NCBI GenBank assembly: GCA_023489135.1
Contig: JAMDCE010000037.1
Span: forward strand, 1 to 6,855
Reading direction: 5' to 3'
Source: Chloroflexota bacterium
Lineage (GTDB): Bacteria; Chloroflexota; Chloroflexia; JAMDCE01
DNA length: 6,855 nt
Part shown: positions 1 through 5,263 of the stretch, piece after piece
Layout of the letters: every line of letters starts with the position of its first letter
Position numbering within the stretch: position 1 is the stretch's first letter
The notes under the pieces: generated by a model
Databases searched by the model: none
Told to the model about the DNA's origin: nothing
Seen by the model: the letters and a program-made list of their open reading frames with translations, nothing else
Translations under genes and position numbers: made by a program

Positions 1-1
1 A

Positions 2-163
2 GTGAGGGAGGCGGTGATGCTATTGCGCGATCCAGCTCGTCAAGAACGGATACGGCAAGAGATGGTTCCAGCCGCGCTATCGACGTTCGCGTGGAGCCGG
101 GTGGCAGAGCAGTGGCACAGATTGTTTTCGGGAGATCGAGTGGCGGTACTGGGGGCGAGCTAG
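2..163 (+). CDS. C-terminal end of a probable glycosyltransferase (5'-truncated by window edge)
   Basis: Reading from base 2 gives 53 codons ending in TAG at 161-163. The peptide includes EAVMLLRDPARQERIRQ followed by FAWSRVAEQWHRLF. That is the usual tail of GT-B fold glycosyltransferases (family 4/1 type): a short helix, then 'dp..r..i', then a closing helix with an aromatic-Trp pair before 'va..w..l'. Such enzymes move a sugar from a nucleotide donor to lipid, glycan or protein acceptors. The donor-binding Glu motif and the whole N-terminal domain lie outside the window, so substrate and exact family cannot be read. It runs toward the flagellar operon (convergent, 98-bp gap) and so belongs to another transcript. 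A link to flagellin glycosylation is possible but is only a guess from proximity. The family call rests on a short tail. Confidence 0.62.
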   Translation: MREAVMLLRDPARQERIRQEMVPAALSTFAWSRVAEQWHRLFSGDRVAVLGAS

Positions 164-249
164 AGCGGTTTTCGATTAGCCATGGCAACACCTGGATACT
201 GCCGCCGTGGTGCTGTTCGGTCCACGTATAAATCGTTACGGAAACCGCT
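164..249. repeat. Inverted repeat between convergent genes
   Basis: AGCGGTTT at 164-171, directly after the glycosyltransferase stop, is the exact reverse complement of AAACCGCT at 242-249, close to the sortase stop. The loop is 70 nt, so it is not a canonical terminator. A second small palindrome (AACCG, 10 nt, CGGTT; 243-262) overlaps the sortase stop codon. These could help end both converging transcripts, but neither has a good T-tract. No gene was found in this spacer. Confidence 0.3.
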
Positions 250-261
250 ACAGTGTTCGGT

Positions 262-1077
262 TCAGATGCGCTTGGCTTTTACTATGAGACGGTGGGTGTA
301 GACGCCGTCCGGGACACACGTGATCAGGGTGAGGGTTTCCTCCGACGTGGAGTCCATCACATCGATTTGCGTGGGCTCGACAATCTTCTTGTTCACCACC
401 TGGTAAAGGTAGTTTCTATCGTTGGTTAGCACAACCACGCCATCGCCTTCCTTTACCTCCGGAAGTCTCTTGAAAACCGCTCCTTCGTGAATGCTGCTTA
501 TGTGGCCTGAGATCACCACGTTGCCGGGTTCGCCAGGGTTTGGAGTGCCGACGTGGTGTCCGACGGCAAAAGGCGCCGTTTCCCACACCAGGTCCCCTTT
601 GTCGTTGTAGTACGTACTCAGCTCGATCGCCTTGGCATCCAGACCAATACTGGGGATGAGCAAGCGCGTGGGCGGCGGCTTGCGCGGTCCCTTTGGCGCA
701 GTGTCTTTCTTGATGGGAATCATCTTGCCGGCGGCTTCGATCTCGCTTGCAGGAGGACGATCAGCCGGCGGTCGTCCAAGCGTGTTGGCCGGCTGCGGAG
801 GAACGGGCGGCGAAGCCCGCGTAGGCTCCGGGGAAGCGGTCGGCAACAGGTTACCAACCGAAGGGATGGTAGGAGTGATCGTCGAACCAGTCGTCAGATT
901 TGCCCTTGTGGGGGCGGCCTCTGGTGTCGCCACGGACGCGTGTGCTTCACGCTGTCCCAAGACGGCGAAGGCGGTGTTTTCCTGGCAACCCGCCAGCAGG
1001 ATGTCTACCACCAGGAGAAGAGTGACCGCGATTAGCAGTTGCCAATTCACCTTTGGCGTATGCGTGAACCGTTCCAT
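262..1077 (-). CDS. Class D/E-like sortase, possible lipoprotein, last gene of the flagellar operon
   Basis: This is a 271-residue cysteine transpeptidase of the sortase family, which joins proteins carrying a sorting signal to an amine acceptor on the outside of the cell. The catalytic triad is visible: His192 in the ISGH motif, Cys254 in TLITC, and Arg263 after YTH. The family's 'F..L..v..GD.v.v' segment lies between His and Cys. The catalytic domain occupies roughly residues 136-271. The N-terminus has a hydrophobic stretch (about 14-28) ending in L28-A29-G30-C31, a lipobox, where most sortases have a plain membrane anchor. A Pro/Ser/Thr-rich linker (about 45-135) follows. An Asp (D25) inside the hydrophobic stretch is unusual. 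The ATG at 1077 has AGGA 9 nt upstream and lies 27 nt after the fliT-like stop, so it is probably co-transcribed. No LPXTG-type substrate is encoded in the window. The family is certain; the class (D, E or F) and the substrate are not. Confidence 0.94.
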   Translation of the reverse strand: MERFTHTPKVNWQLLIAVTLLLVVDILLAGCQENTAFAVLGQREAHASVATPEAAPTRANLTTGSTITPTIPSVGNLLPTASPEPTRASPPVPPQPANTLGRPPADRPPASEIEAAGKMIPIKKDTAPKGPRKPPPTRLLIPSIGLDAKAIELSTYYNDKGDLVWETAPFAVGHHVGTPNPGEPGNVVISGHISSIHEGAVFKRLPEVKEGDGVVVLTNDRNYLYQVVNKKIVEPTQIDVMDSTSEETLTLITCVPDGVYTHRLIVKAKRI

Positions 1078-1104
1078 GTTCCGTTGTCCTAGGGGTGGTT
1101 TTCC

Positions 1105-1530
1105 TCATCTTCGTCGGTCGATAAACGCCGGCTCGGCGAGTGGCTTGAGGCAAGCGTATCCGCGTAGGCCTTGGCGGCCCTGATTCATCTCGATGAGCCT
1201 GGAATGCATCTGAGACAGCCTGGCTTGAAGCATATCCTGGTTTTCTTGATCGATTCGATGCGCCTCTCTGAGCTGTGCGATGATCGAAGATCTGGCGTCG
1301 GAACTGCAGTCTGACGCCGCACCAGATCCGGCGGTATTCGGATGGGCTTGCAAGGCCCCCAGGTCCAGAGACGAGATCAGGAGCTCTCGCTTTGAAATGA
1401 GGTCGTTGAGCCGATCCACATCTTCGAGTTCTATGGCGTCGCGCTGAGCAAGGGATAGTCTAACGATCTCGTGGCACGTTCCCAGGGCGCTCTTCGATTC
1501 CTTTTCAACATCTGCTGTAGCAGTCGTCAT
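1105..1530 (-). CDS. fliT: FliT/FlgN-like flagellar export chaperone
   Basis: This 141-residue, mostly helical protein probably acts in the cytoplasm as a chaperone for a late flagellar export substrate, most likely FliD. Residues about 10-55 form one helix, with the pattern 'D..RLNDLISKRELLISSLD' typical of FlgN/FliT proteins. Residues 82-122 form a second helix ('IDQENQDMLQARLSQM'). The tail has the Tyr...Phe-Ile-Asp-Arg ending common in FlgN-like proteins. A Gly/Ser/Ala-rich stretch (about 64-80) joins the helices. The ATG at 1530 has GGGAGGG 7 nt upstream. It lies 28 nt after the fliS stop and 27 nt before the sortase, which fits one polycistronic message. FliT-type sequences diverge strongly, so the call rests on helix pattern, length and position after fliS. 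FlgN, the hook-filament junction chaperone, is the alternative. Confidence 0.75.
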   Translation of the reverse strand: MTTATADVEKESKSALGTCHEIVRLSLAQRDAIELEDVDRLNDLISKRELLISSLDLGALQAHPNTAGSGAASDCSSDARSSIIAQLREAHRIDQENQDMLQARLSQMHSRLIEMNQGRQGLRGYACLKPLAEPAFIDRRR

Positions 1531-1558
1531 GCTTCATCCCTCCCGCGGCGCCGGCCAA

Positions 1559-1990
1559 CTAGCCCGCCGCACAAGTGAATGACCCGACGGCAACCGGTTG
1601 AGCGTCGGCGCCATTCGAACGCGCCTGACGCGCGGCTTGTTGCCAGGCGGGCAGCAGCTCTCGCAAGAGCCCAGCCACCTCTTCGACCGGCGCTGGATCC
1701 TTGTGTATGTTGGCCTGCACCAGACGGTAATGCATATACTCGTAGATCTGGAAGAGATTGCGGGCGAGGTCGCCGGTGCCCATATCGAGGCTTCCCATCA
1801 GCTCCGCCACTATGTCCTGGGCTCGAACCAAGTTGAAATGTCCGTCTTCGAGATTGCCCATCCTCAATGCGCCGGCGGAGCGTCCGAGAAACCTAATCGC
1901 TCCCTGGTAGAGCATTACTACCAGCTCACCACGGTCCGCAGTTTGGACTTGCATGGTCTTGTATTGCTGGTATCCCTGGCTTGCGTACAT
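1559..1990 (-). CDS. fliS: FliS, flagellin export chaperone
   Basis: This 143-residue protein binds the disordered C-terminus of flagellin in the cytoplasm and delivers it to the flagellar type III export gate. The N-terminus MYASQGYQQYKTMQVQ and the following GELVVMLYQGAIRFL are hallmark FliS segments. The second conserved part is NLVRAQDIVAELMGSLDM at about 53-70. The third is IYEYMHYRLVQANI at 82-95, followed by a closing helix with LLPAWQQA. The length is normal for the family. The reading frame stays open upstream to GTG 2122, but this start is preferred because the protein then begins exactly where FliS proteins begin and AAGGGAG lies 7 nt upstream. The C-terminus has a short Gly/Ala/Cys tail beyond the helix bundle. 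It lies 162 nt after fliD and 28 nt before the fliT-like gene. Confidence 0.96.
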   Translation of the reverse strand: MYASQGYQQYKTMQVQTADRGELVVMLYQGAIRFLGRSAGALRMGNLEDGHFNLVRAQDIVAELMGSLDMGTGDLARNLFQIYEYMHYRLVQANIHKDPAPVEEVAGLLRELLPAWQQAARQARSNGADAQPVAVGSFTCAAG

Positions 1991-2152
1991 CTGTAGACTC
2001 CCTTCTTCAGATCGTTTAGTTCTATTTCTTCGGTGGAGTAACGCAAGATTCCGGTTGATTGGTTTCTGGTGCGCAACTGCCATCCTTCCCTCCCACTCTT
2101 GGCCGACAGAGAGGTTGGCCACTAAGGGAAGGCGTCTTGCACCAAGAACTGA
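1991..2152 (-). other. fliD-fliS spacer with in-frame upstream extension of fliS
   Basis: This 162-nt spacer is much longer than the other gaps downstream of it (27-28 nt). The fliS frame stays open across most of it, giving 44 extra codons from GTG 2122. An ATG at 2083 has GGGAGG 5 nt upstream and would add 31 residues, rich in Arg/Lys, before the normal FliS start. No homologue-like domain is visible in this segment. A weak stem (TGGCC/GGCCA, 12-nt loop) also lies in it. It may be only a leader, or it may give a second, longer FliS form. Confidence 0.4.
1998..2004 (-). promoter_or_regulatory. fliS ribosome binding site
   Basis: On the minus strand this reads AAGGGAG and ends 7 nt before the ATG at 1990. 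It decides the fliS start in favour of the family-typical MYASQG N-terminus over the in-frame upstream starts at 2083 and 2122. Confidence 0.8.
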
Positions 2153-4243
2153 TTAACTGCTACTGCTGAGCTTGGAGATCTGGGCGGCGACGGCCGAGCT
2201 TTGCCCCTGCAAACGAGCCAGGGCCACTTCCAGACCTCTGAACCTGGCATAGAGGCTCTCTTCTTTTCGATCCAGACGTTCCTGCAGGCGCTGGATCGAA
2301 TCATTAATATCGTTGATCTGGTTGGTCTCATCATCCTGTTTATTGGCTAGAATCCCAGTGGACGACGTTAGGCTTTCTAAATAGTCGGCCAGTCTCGTTC
2401 CCACGCCCAACTGAGTAATGGTGGTCGTAACGGTATCCGTGCCGCTCGCCAGCATAGCGTTGGCAGTCAAGATGAGCCCAGGGATCAGAGTGGTATTGGT
2501 GCTCCCGGCAGCGATGGTACCAGTCGAAGTAACGGGAGAGCCTGCTGTCGGCGTGAAGGTCGCGGTTAGATTGCCAGAGGCATCGGAGACGATACTGTAG
2601 GTGCCGGAGGTATGCTTATCGGGAGTGCCGCTCACGCTGGCGATGCTGCCAGTGCCTCCGCCTGCAAGATTGGTCGTGGCAGCAAGCGCGCCAAACACGT
2701 CGGCGACGGCAGAAGAGTTGCTCTGCAGCTTCTCCGTCAGCTTGCTAGTGTCGAGGACGAGAGCATCGGTTGATCCTGGGGTCGAGCCAATGGCCCCGGT
2801 TGTAATACCGATATCGGCCAGGCTCAGCGCCGCGGAGCTGAGCCCGACTCCCGCGCCCCCTGCTATCAACCGCAGGGTATTGTCAATGCCCAGAACGGTT
2901 GGGTCGCCGGTGAGTATGCTCGCCTTCTTGGTGGTCGCGTCGTAAGCGGTCTTGTCGCGTATGAAGGTCAGTGCGCTGTTGAACTGGGTAACGAAGTCCT
3001 GAACGGCCTTGACGGAGCTTGAGGTATCCTGACTCACGCTTACGGTAACCGTGGTCGTCGGGTCGGCCTTCTTGAGGTTGATGGTCACCCCCGTTACGGC
3101 GTCGGTCACGGTGTTGGAGCTGGAATAGCTCGCCTGGGCGCTGCCGTTGAGGTAGTATTCGGCGTTGGTGCCATAGGCTTCATTGGCCGTGGAAAGCTTC
3201 ATCATCGAGAGAAAATTGCCGGCGCCGCCGTAGTCCGCGCCATCTTGGAGTGATATGGCTGCGCCGCCGGAAGCCTTGGCAGTCAAGGTGACACGGTCAC
3301 TGATCGCATCGTAGCTGGCGGTGACATTGGCGGAAGAGGAATTGATGCGGCTTAGTAGGCCGTTGAGCGTGTCGGTGGTGGCATCGTAAGATATCTCCAC
3401 CCCGTTGATCTTGAAAGTCCCGGAGGAAACGAGGCCGGCGGGCAGATTGGCTTCGCTAGAGCTCAGGGTGGCGCTCGCCTTTACTGCTCCAAGATTCCGG
3501 GAACCGGTCATCGTTACCGTCGAGGGTTGTGAAGCTAATCCGGCGGCGGTGAGAAAGTTGCTGGTATCCGCACCGGCGCCGAGCTGAATGGCGGTGGAGC
3601 CGTCGGCCGCCGTGAATCGAAGCTTGTTGGGGCGCCCGACCGCGTCGTTGACGATGGAAACGTTGACCTGATTGCCGACCGCTGCGGTGGCGACCCTGAC
3701 CTTGGCGACGATGGTGTTGGCACCGTCGAGGTCGGTTCCGTCGCTGAGAACAGTGCTGGAATCGATGGTGATTGTGGCGCCATTGACGCTGAATGTTCCG
3801 GTGGTAGGAGTTATACCAAAGCCCGCCGACGCCAGCGGCTGATTGGTCTGAACGGCAGCCCCGATGGCCGCCGCGGCCCCTCCCGCTGCAGCGGTGACGA
3901 CCGATGTGTAGGTGGAGAGCGCAGAGACCTGGATGGTAAAGGAGCCCAAGGCCGCGTCGGAATTCGCCGTTGCCGTAACAATGGCGGCCGAGCTGGAGGG
4001 GGTGTCGGTCGTCACACTCTTGGCGTCGACCGTGCTTCGAATGTTGAGACTCTGAATCTTGCTCAACAGGCTGGCCAGCCTCGTGTTGATGTCCCGAATC
4101 GCGTCCATCTTCTTCTGGGTATCGTCCTTGCGATTCTGCATCCTTTGTAAAGGCAGGCGCTCCGCATCCATTATCTTTGTGATAATATCAGTGGTGCTGA
4201 GTCCCGACATCAAGCCGGGTATGGCAAAATCACCGCTGGCCAT
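2153..4243 (-). CDS. fliD: FliD, flagellar filament cap (enlarged)
   Basis: This protein forms the cap at the filament tip, where exported flagellin folds and is inserted. The FliD_N domain is clear: the start MASGDFAIPGLMSGLSTTDI, then the helical segment 'IMDAERLPLQRMQNRKDD' to about residue 68. FliD_C covers about 355-520 (VKAVQDFVTQFNSAL; DIGITTGAIG) and resumes at GVGTRLADYL (613). It ends in a coiled-coil helix, about 632-692, with IQRLQERLDRKEESLYARF. The protein has 696 residues, against about 470-500 in Escherichia coli and Bacillus. The extra length comes from two similar beta modules (about 149-236 and 275-350), each of the form 'GTF.(V/I)NG..I...' ending in 'G.GNFL' or 'TSNFL', and from a beta-rich insert at about 521-612 inside FliD_C. 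The protein is Ser/Thr/Ala-rich and lacks Cys, as usual for filament parts. The ATG at 4243 has GAGGGGGT 8 nt upstream. Confidence 0.97.
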   Translation of the reverse strand: MASGDFAIPGLMSGLSTTDIITKIMDAERLPLQRMQNRKDDTQKKMDAIRDINTRLASLLSKIQSLNIRSTVDAKSVTTDTPSSSAAIVTATANSDAALGSFTIQVSALSTYTSVVTAAAGGAAAAIGAAVQTNQPLASAGFGITPTTGTFSVNGATITIDSSTVLSDGTDLDGANTIVAKVRVATAAVGNQVNVSIVNDAVGRPNKLRFTAADGSTAIQLGAGADTSNFLTAAGLASQPSTVTMTGSRNLGAVKASATLSSSEANLPAGLVSSGTFKINGVEISYDATTDTLNGLLSRINSSSANVTASYDAISDRVTLTAKASGGAAISLQDGADYGGAGNFLSMMKLSTANEAYGTNAEYYLNGSAQASYSSSNTVTDAVTGVTINLKKADPTTTVTVSVSQDTSSSVKAVQDFVTQFNSALTFIRDKTAYDATTKKASILTGDPTVLGIDNTLRLIAGGAGVGLSSAALSLADIGITTGAIGSTPGSTDALVLDTSKLTEKLQSNSSAVADVFGALAATTNLAGGGTGSIASVSGTPDKHTSGTYSIVSDASGNLTATFTPTAGSPVTSTGTIAAGSTNTTLIPGLILTANAMLASGTDTVTTTITQLGVGTRLADYLESLTSSTGILANKQDDETNQINDINDSIQRLQERLDRKEESLYARFRGLEVALARLQGQSSAVAAQISKLSSSS

Positions 4244-4260
4244 TTCACGACACCCCCTCG

Positions 4261-4334
4261 GTAGCTATCAGCTTTCAGCCATCAACCTGGACGACCAAGT
4301 GCCGTCTTGGTTCTGACGGCTGAGTGCCGACTAC
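4261..4334. repeat. 74-bp two-tier palindrome between flaG and fliD (REP/MITE-like)
   Basis: Arm 4261-4284 and arm 4314-4334 are imperfect reverse complements: both reduce to GTAG...TC.GC..TCAGCC.TCA when oriented alike. Inside them ACCAAG (4294-4299) pairs exactly with CTTGGT (4306-4311) around a 6-nt loop. The whole can fold as one long hairpin in DNA or in the flaG-fliD message. It ends within 2 nt of the fliD Shine-Dalgarno (4252-4259). The arm motif (GCTGAAAGCTGATAGCT-like) looks like dispersed intergenic palindromes of many bacteria, but the window has only this copy. Confidence 0.6.
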
Positions 4335-4391
4335 CTTCTATTACGTACTCAGAGCCTATCAGATAACCTTACGGGCACTTAGAATCCCAAC

Positions 4392-4787
4392 TTACCGGTG
4401 TTTCTCTACGAGAGTCCCTTTGGGCAACGGCGTGTTCTCTCGTACCCGGTTCCATGCATCCGGCGGTATCTCTCGGATCACGTCGCCGCTGGACGCGCTG
4501 ACGATTTGAATGAGCACAGTGTTAGTGTCCTGATCGTATCGGATCTTGGCGTAGCTTTCGGGCAGCTCACCGCCGCCGGGCACGGGCATTGTTTGGCCGA
4601 TCTCTAGCTCGGCGGGCTCCTCCGCCAGAACTAAAGGAGGGCTAGCCTGGGCCGCCGCCCGGACGACGATCCCTTCTTCCATCGGCATCTCCCCACCCGA
4701 AAACCTCCCTTGGGCGACGGGGGCTCTGGCGGTCACCATCGCAGGCAAATCTACAACATCGATTCGCGAGATTCCAGTGATTCCCAT
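4392..4787 (-). CDS. flaG: FlaG family protein, flagellar filament-length factor
   Basis: This is a 131-residue FlaG-family protein. The FlaG core is at about 79-112: YAKIRYDQDTNTVLIQIV followed by SGDVIREIPPDAW, which matches the family pattern 'l.f..de.tg...v.v.d..tgevIR.IPpe'. The N-terminal 75 residues are low-complexity and poorly conserved, as is common. In studied species loss of FlaG changes filament length; its biochemical role is not settled. The start at ATG 4787 is chosen because GAGGTGG lies 6 nt upstream. An in-frame ATG at 4835 would add 16 residues, but its purine-rich stretch touches the codon and leaves no spacer. It is the first gene of the sigma-28 operon, with a leader of about 170 nt, and is followed by a 148-nt gap to fliD that holds the palindrome. 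FlaG-fliD-fliS-fliT is the classical order. Confidence 0.9.
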   Translation of the reverse strand: MGITGISRIDVVDLPAMVTARAPVAQGRFSGGEMPMEEGIVVRAAAQASPPLVLAEEPAELEIGQTMPVPGGGELPESYAKIRYDQDTNTVLIQIVSASSGDVIREIPPDAWNRVRENTPLPKGTLVEKHR

Positions 4788-4793
4788 AGTTAG

Positions 4794-4800
4794 CCACCTC
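4794..4800 (-). promoter_or_regulatory. flaG ribosome binding site
   Basis: On the minus strand this reads GAGGTGG and ends 6 nt before the ATG at 4787. It favours this start over the upstream in-frame ATG at 4835. Confidence 0.75.
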
Positions 4801-4932
4801 GATTCACAAGCGGAGCCTCGGCAGGTCCACTCCATCCTCCCCCATGTCTCCCCGCCGGCCTTTCCTTAGCCTCCTTGAGTTGCCACGGTGTCTTGCATCG
4901 ATATCAGGTCCTTGAACATCCATGGTCATGCT

Positions 4933-4953
4933 GTGAGAAGAAGCATCTCTCAC
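4933..4953 (-). promoter_or_regulatory. 5'-terminal hairpin of the flaG operon leader
   Basis: On the minus strand GTGAGA pairs exactly with TCTCAC around a 9-nt loop. With transcription starting about 6-8 nt past the sigma-28 -10 element (near 4956), this stem would sit at the extreme 5' end of the flaG-fliD-fliS-fliT-sortase message, a place where hairpins often protect RNA from decay. A GGATGT motif follows (minus strand, within 4916-4927) and resembles the end of the CsrA consensus. The function is inferred from position. Confidence 0.4.
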
Positions 4954-4962
4954 CTAAACTCA

Positions 4963-4989
4963 TTATCGGCACAGGCGTGGAAAACTTTA
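4963..4989 (-). promoter_or_regulatory. Sigma-28 promoter of the flaG-fliD-fliS-fliT-sortase operon
   Basis: On the minus strand the -35 is TAAAGTTT (4982-4989) and the -10 is GCCGATAA (4963-4970), with exactly 11 nt between. This is a complete 16 of 16 match to the FliA (sigma-28) consensus. It faces flaG, about 170 nt upstream of the start codon. It implies late-class expression, after hook completion, when the anti-sigma factor FlgM is exported. Confidence 0.93.
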
Positions 4990-5002
4990 GTGGCTGCGGC
5001 GT

Positions 5003-5079
5003 ATCAATGGCGCATCAATATTGAAGTGCCCACGTCCCCCCACGTCAATGGTCGGCCGGAACGCGAATTCAACGAATTC
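5003..5079. promoter_or_regulatory. Repeat-rich region between the two divergent promoters, operator candidate
   Basis: TCAAT occurs at 5004-5008, 5015-5019 and 5045-5049. The first two copies are one helical turn apart. The second is half of the perfect 10-bp palindrome TCAATATTGA (5015-5024). CGAATTC occurs twice in tandem (5064-5070 and 5073-5079), ending about 25 bp before the flagellin -35. The region sits in the 114 bp between the two -35 elements, where a shared regulator could bind. No known operator was recognised. Confidence 0.35.
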
Positions 5080-5103
5080 GGGGAAAATTGGCGCGCGAGG
5101 GTA

Positions 5104-5130
5104 TAAAGTTTTATTGGCCGCTGGCGATTA
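5104..5130 (+). promoter_or_regulatory. Sigma-28 promoter of the flagellin gene
   Basis: The -35 is TAAAGTTT (5104-5111), followed by 11 nt and GGCGATTA (5123-5130), which matches GCCGATAA at 6 of 8 positions. Spacing and -35 are exact for FliA-type promoters. The predicted start near 5137 gives a leader of about 145 nt before the flagellin ATG. The -10 is weaker than that of the divergent flaG promoter. Confidence 0.88.
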
Positions 5131-5203
5131 TAGGTGTAGACGATCTTCCCATGGGATCAGGGCTCGAGCGAGATCGGGTACGGCCGGCCCAATCGAGCGG
5201 GAC

Positions 5204-5252
5204 CTTTCTTGAAGGGAAGAACAGACAATTAGAAGAGAGAACGGAATCTCTC
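5204..5252 (+). promoter_or_regulatory. Flagellin leader hairpins with GGA motifs, candidate CsrA sites
   Basis: Two small stems lie in the untranslated leader. The first pairs CTTTC (5204-5208) with GGAAG (5215-5219), including one G-U pair. The second pairs GAGAGA (5235-5240) exactly with TCTCTC (5247-5252), with loop ACGGAA placing GGA at 5243-5245. A further GGA lies in the Shine-Dalgarno (5266-5268), about 20 nt on. Loop GGA plus Shine-Dalgarno GGA is the layout through which CsrA represses hag in Bacillus subtilis. No csrA or fliW gene lies in the window. Confidence 0.5.
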
Positions 5253-5263
5253 AAAACAAGAAC

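Noticed and set aside
262..1077. Sortase acting on FlaG, FliD or flagellin
   Set aside because: None of these proteins carries an LPXTG-like motif followed by a hydrophobic segment and basic tail, so no in-window substrate can be proposed.
632..1183. Long plus-strand open frame opposite the sortase and fliT-like genes
   Set aside because: It is antisense to two well-supported genes, its translation is low-complexity Gly/Arg/Ser without a recognisable domain, and it lacks a convincing ribosome binding site.
4335..4391. Possible internal sigma-28-like promoter in the flaG-fliD gap (minus strand TAAG...TCTGATAG)
   Set aside because: The spacing is one base short and the -10 has three mismatches. 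The upstream consensus promoter already explains expression of fliD.
4788..4835. Upstream in-frame ATG at 4835 as flaG start (147 residues)
   Set aside because: The purine-rich stretch abuts the ATG with no spacer, whereas ATG 4787 has GAGGTGG at 6 nt. The extra residues look non-coding.
4799..4843. Tiny 13-codon leader ORF (minus strand, MGEDGVDLPRLRL) ending just before the flaG Shine-Dalgarno
   Set aside because: The ATG has only a poorly spaced GGGGAG 2-3 nt upstream and there is no regulatory codon run, so chance is a sufficient explanation.
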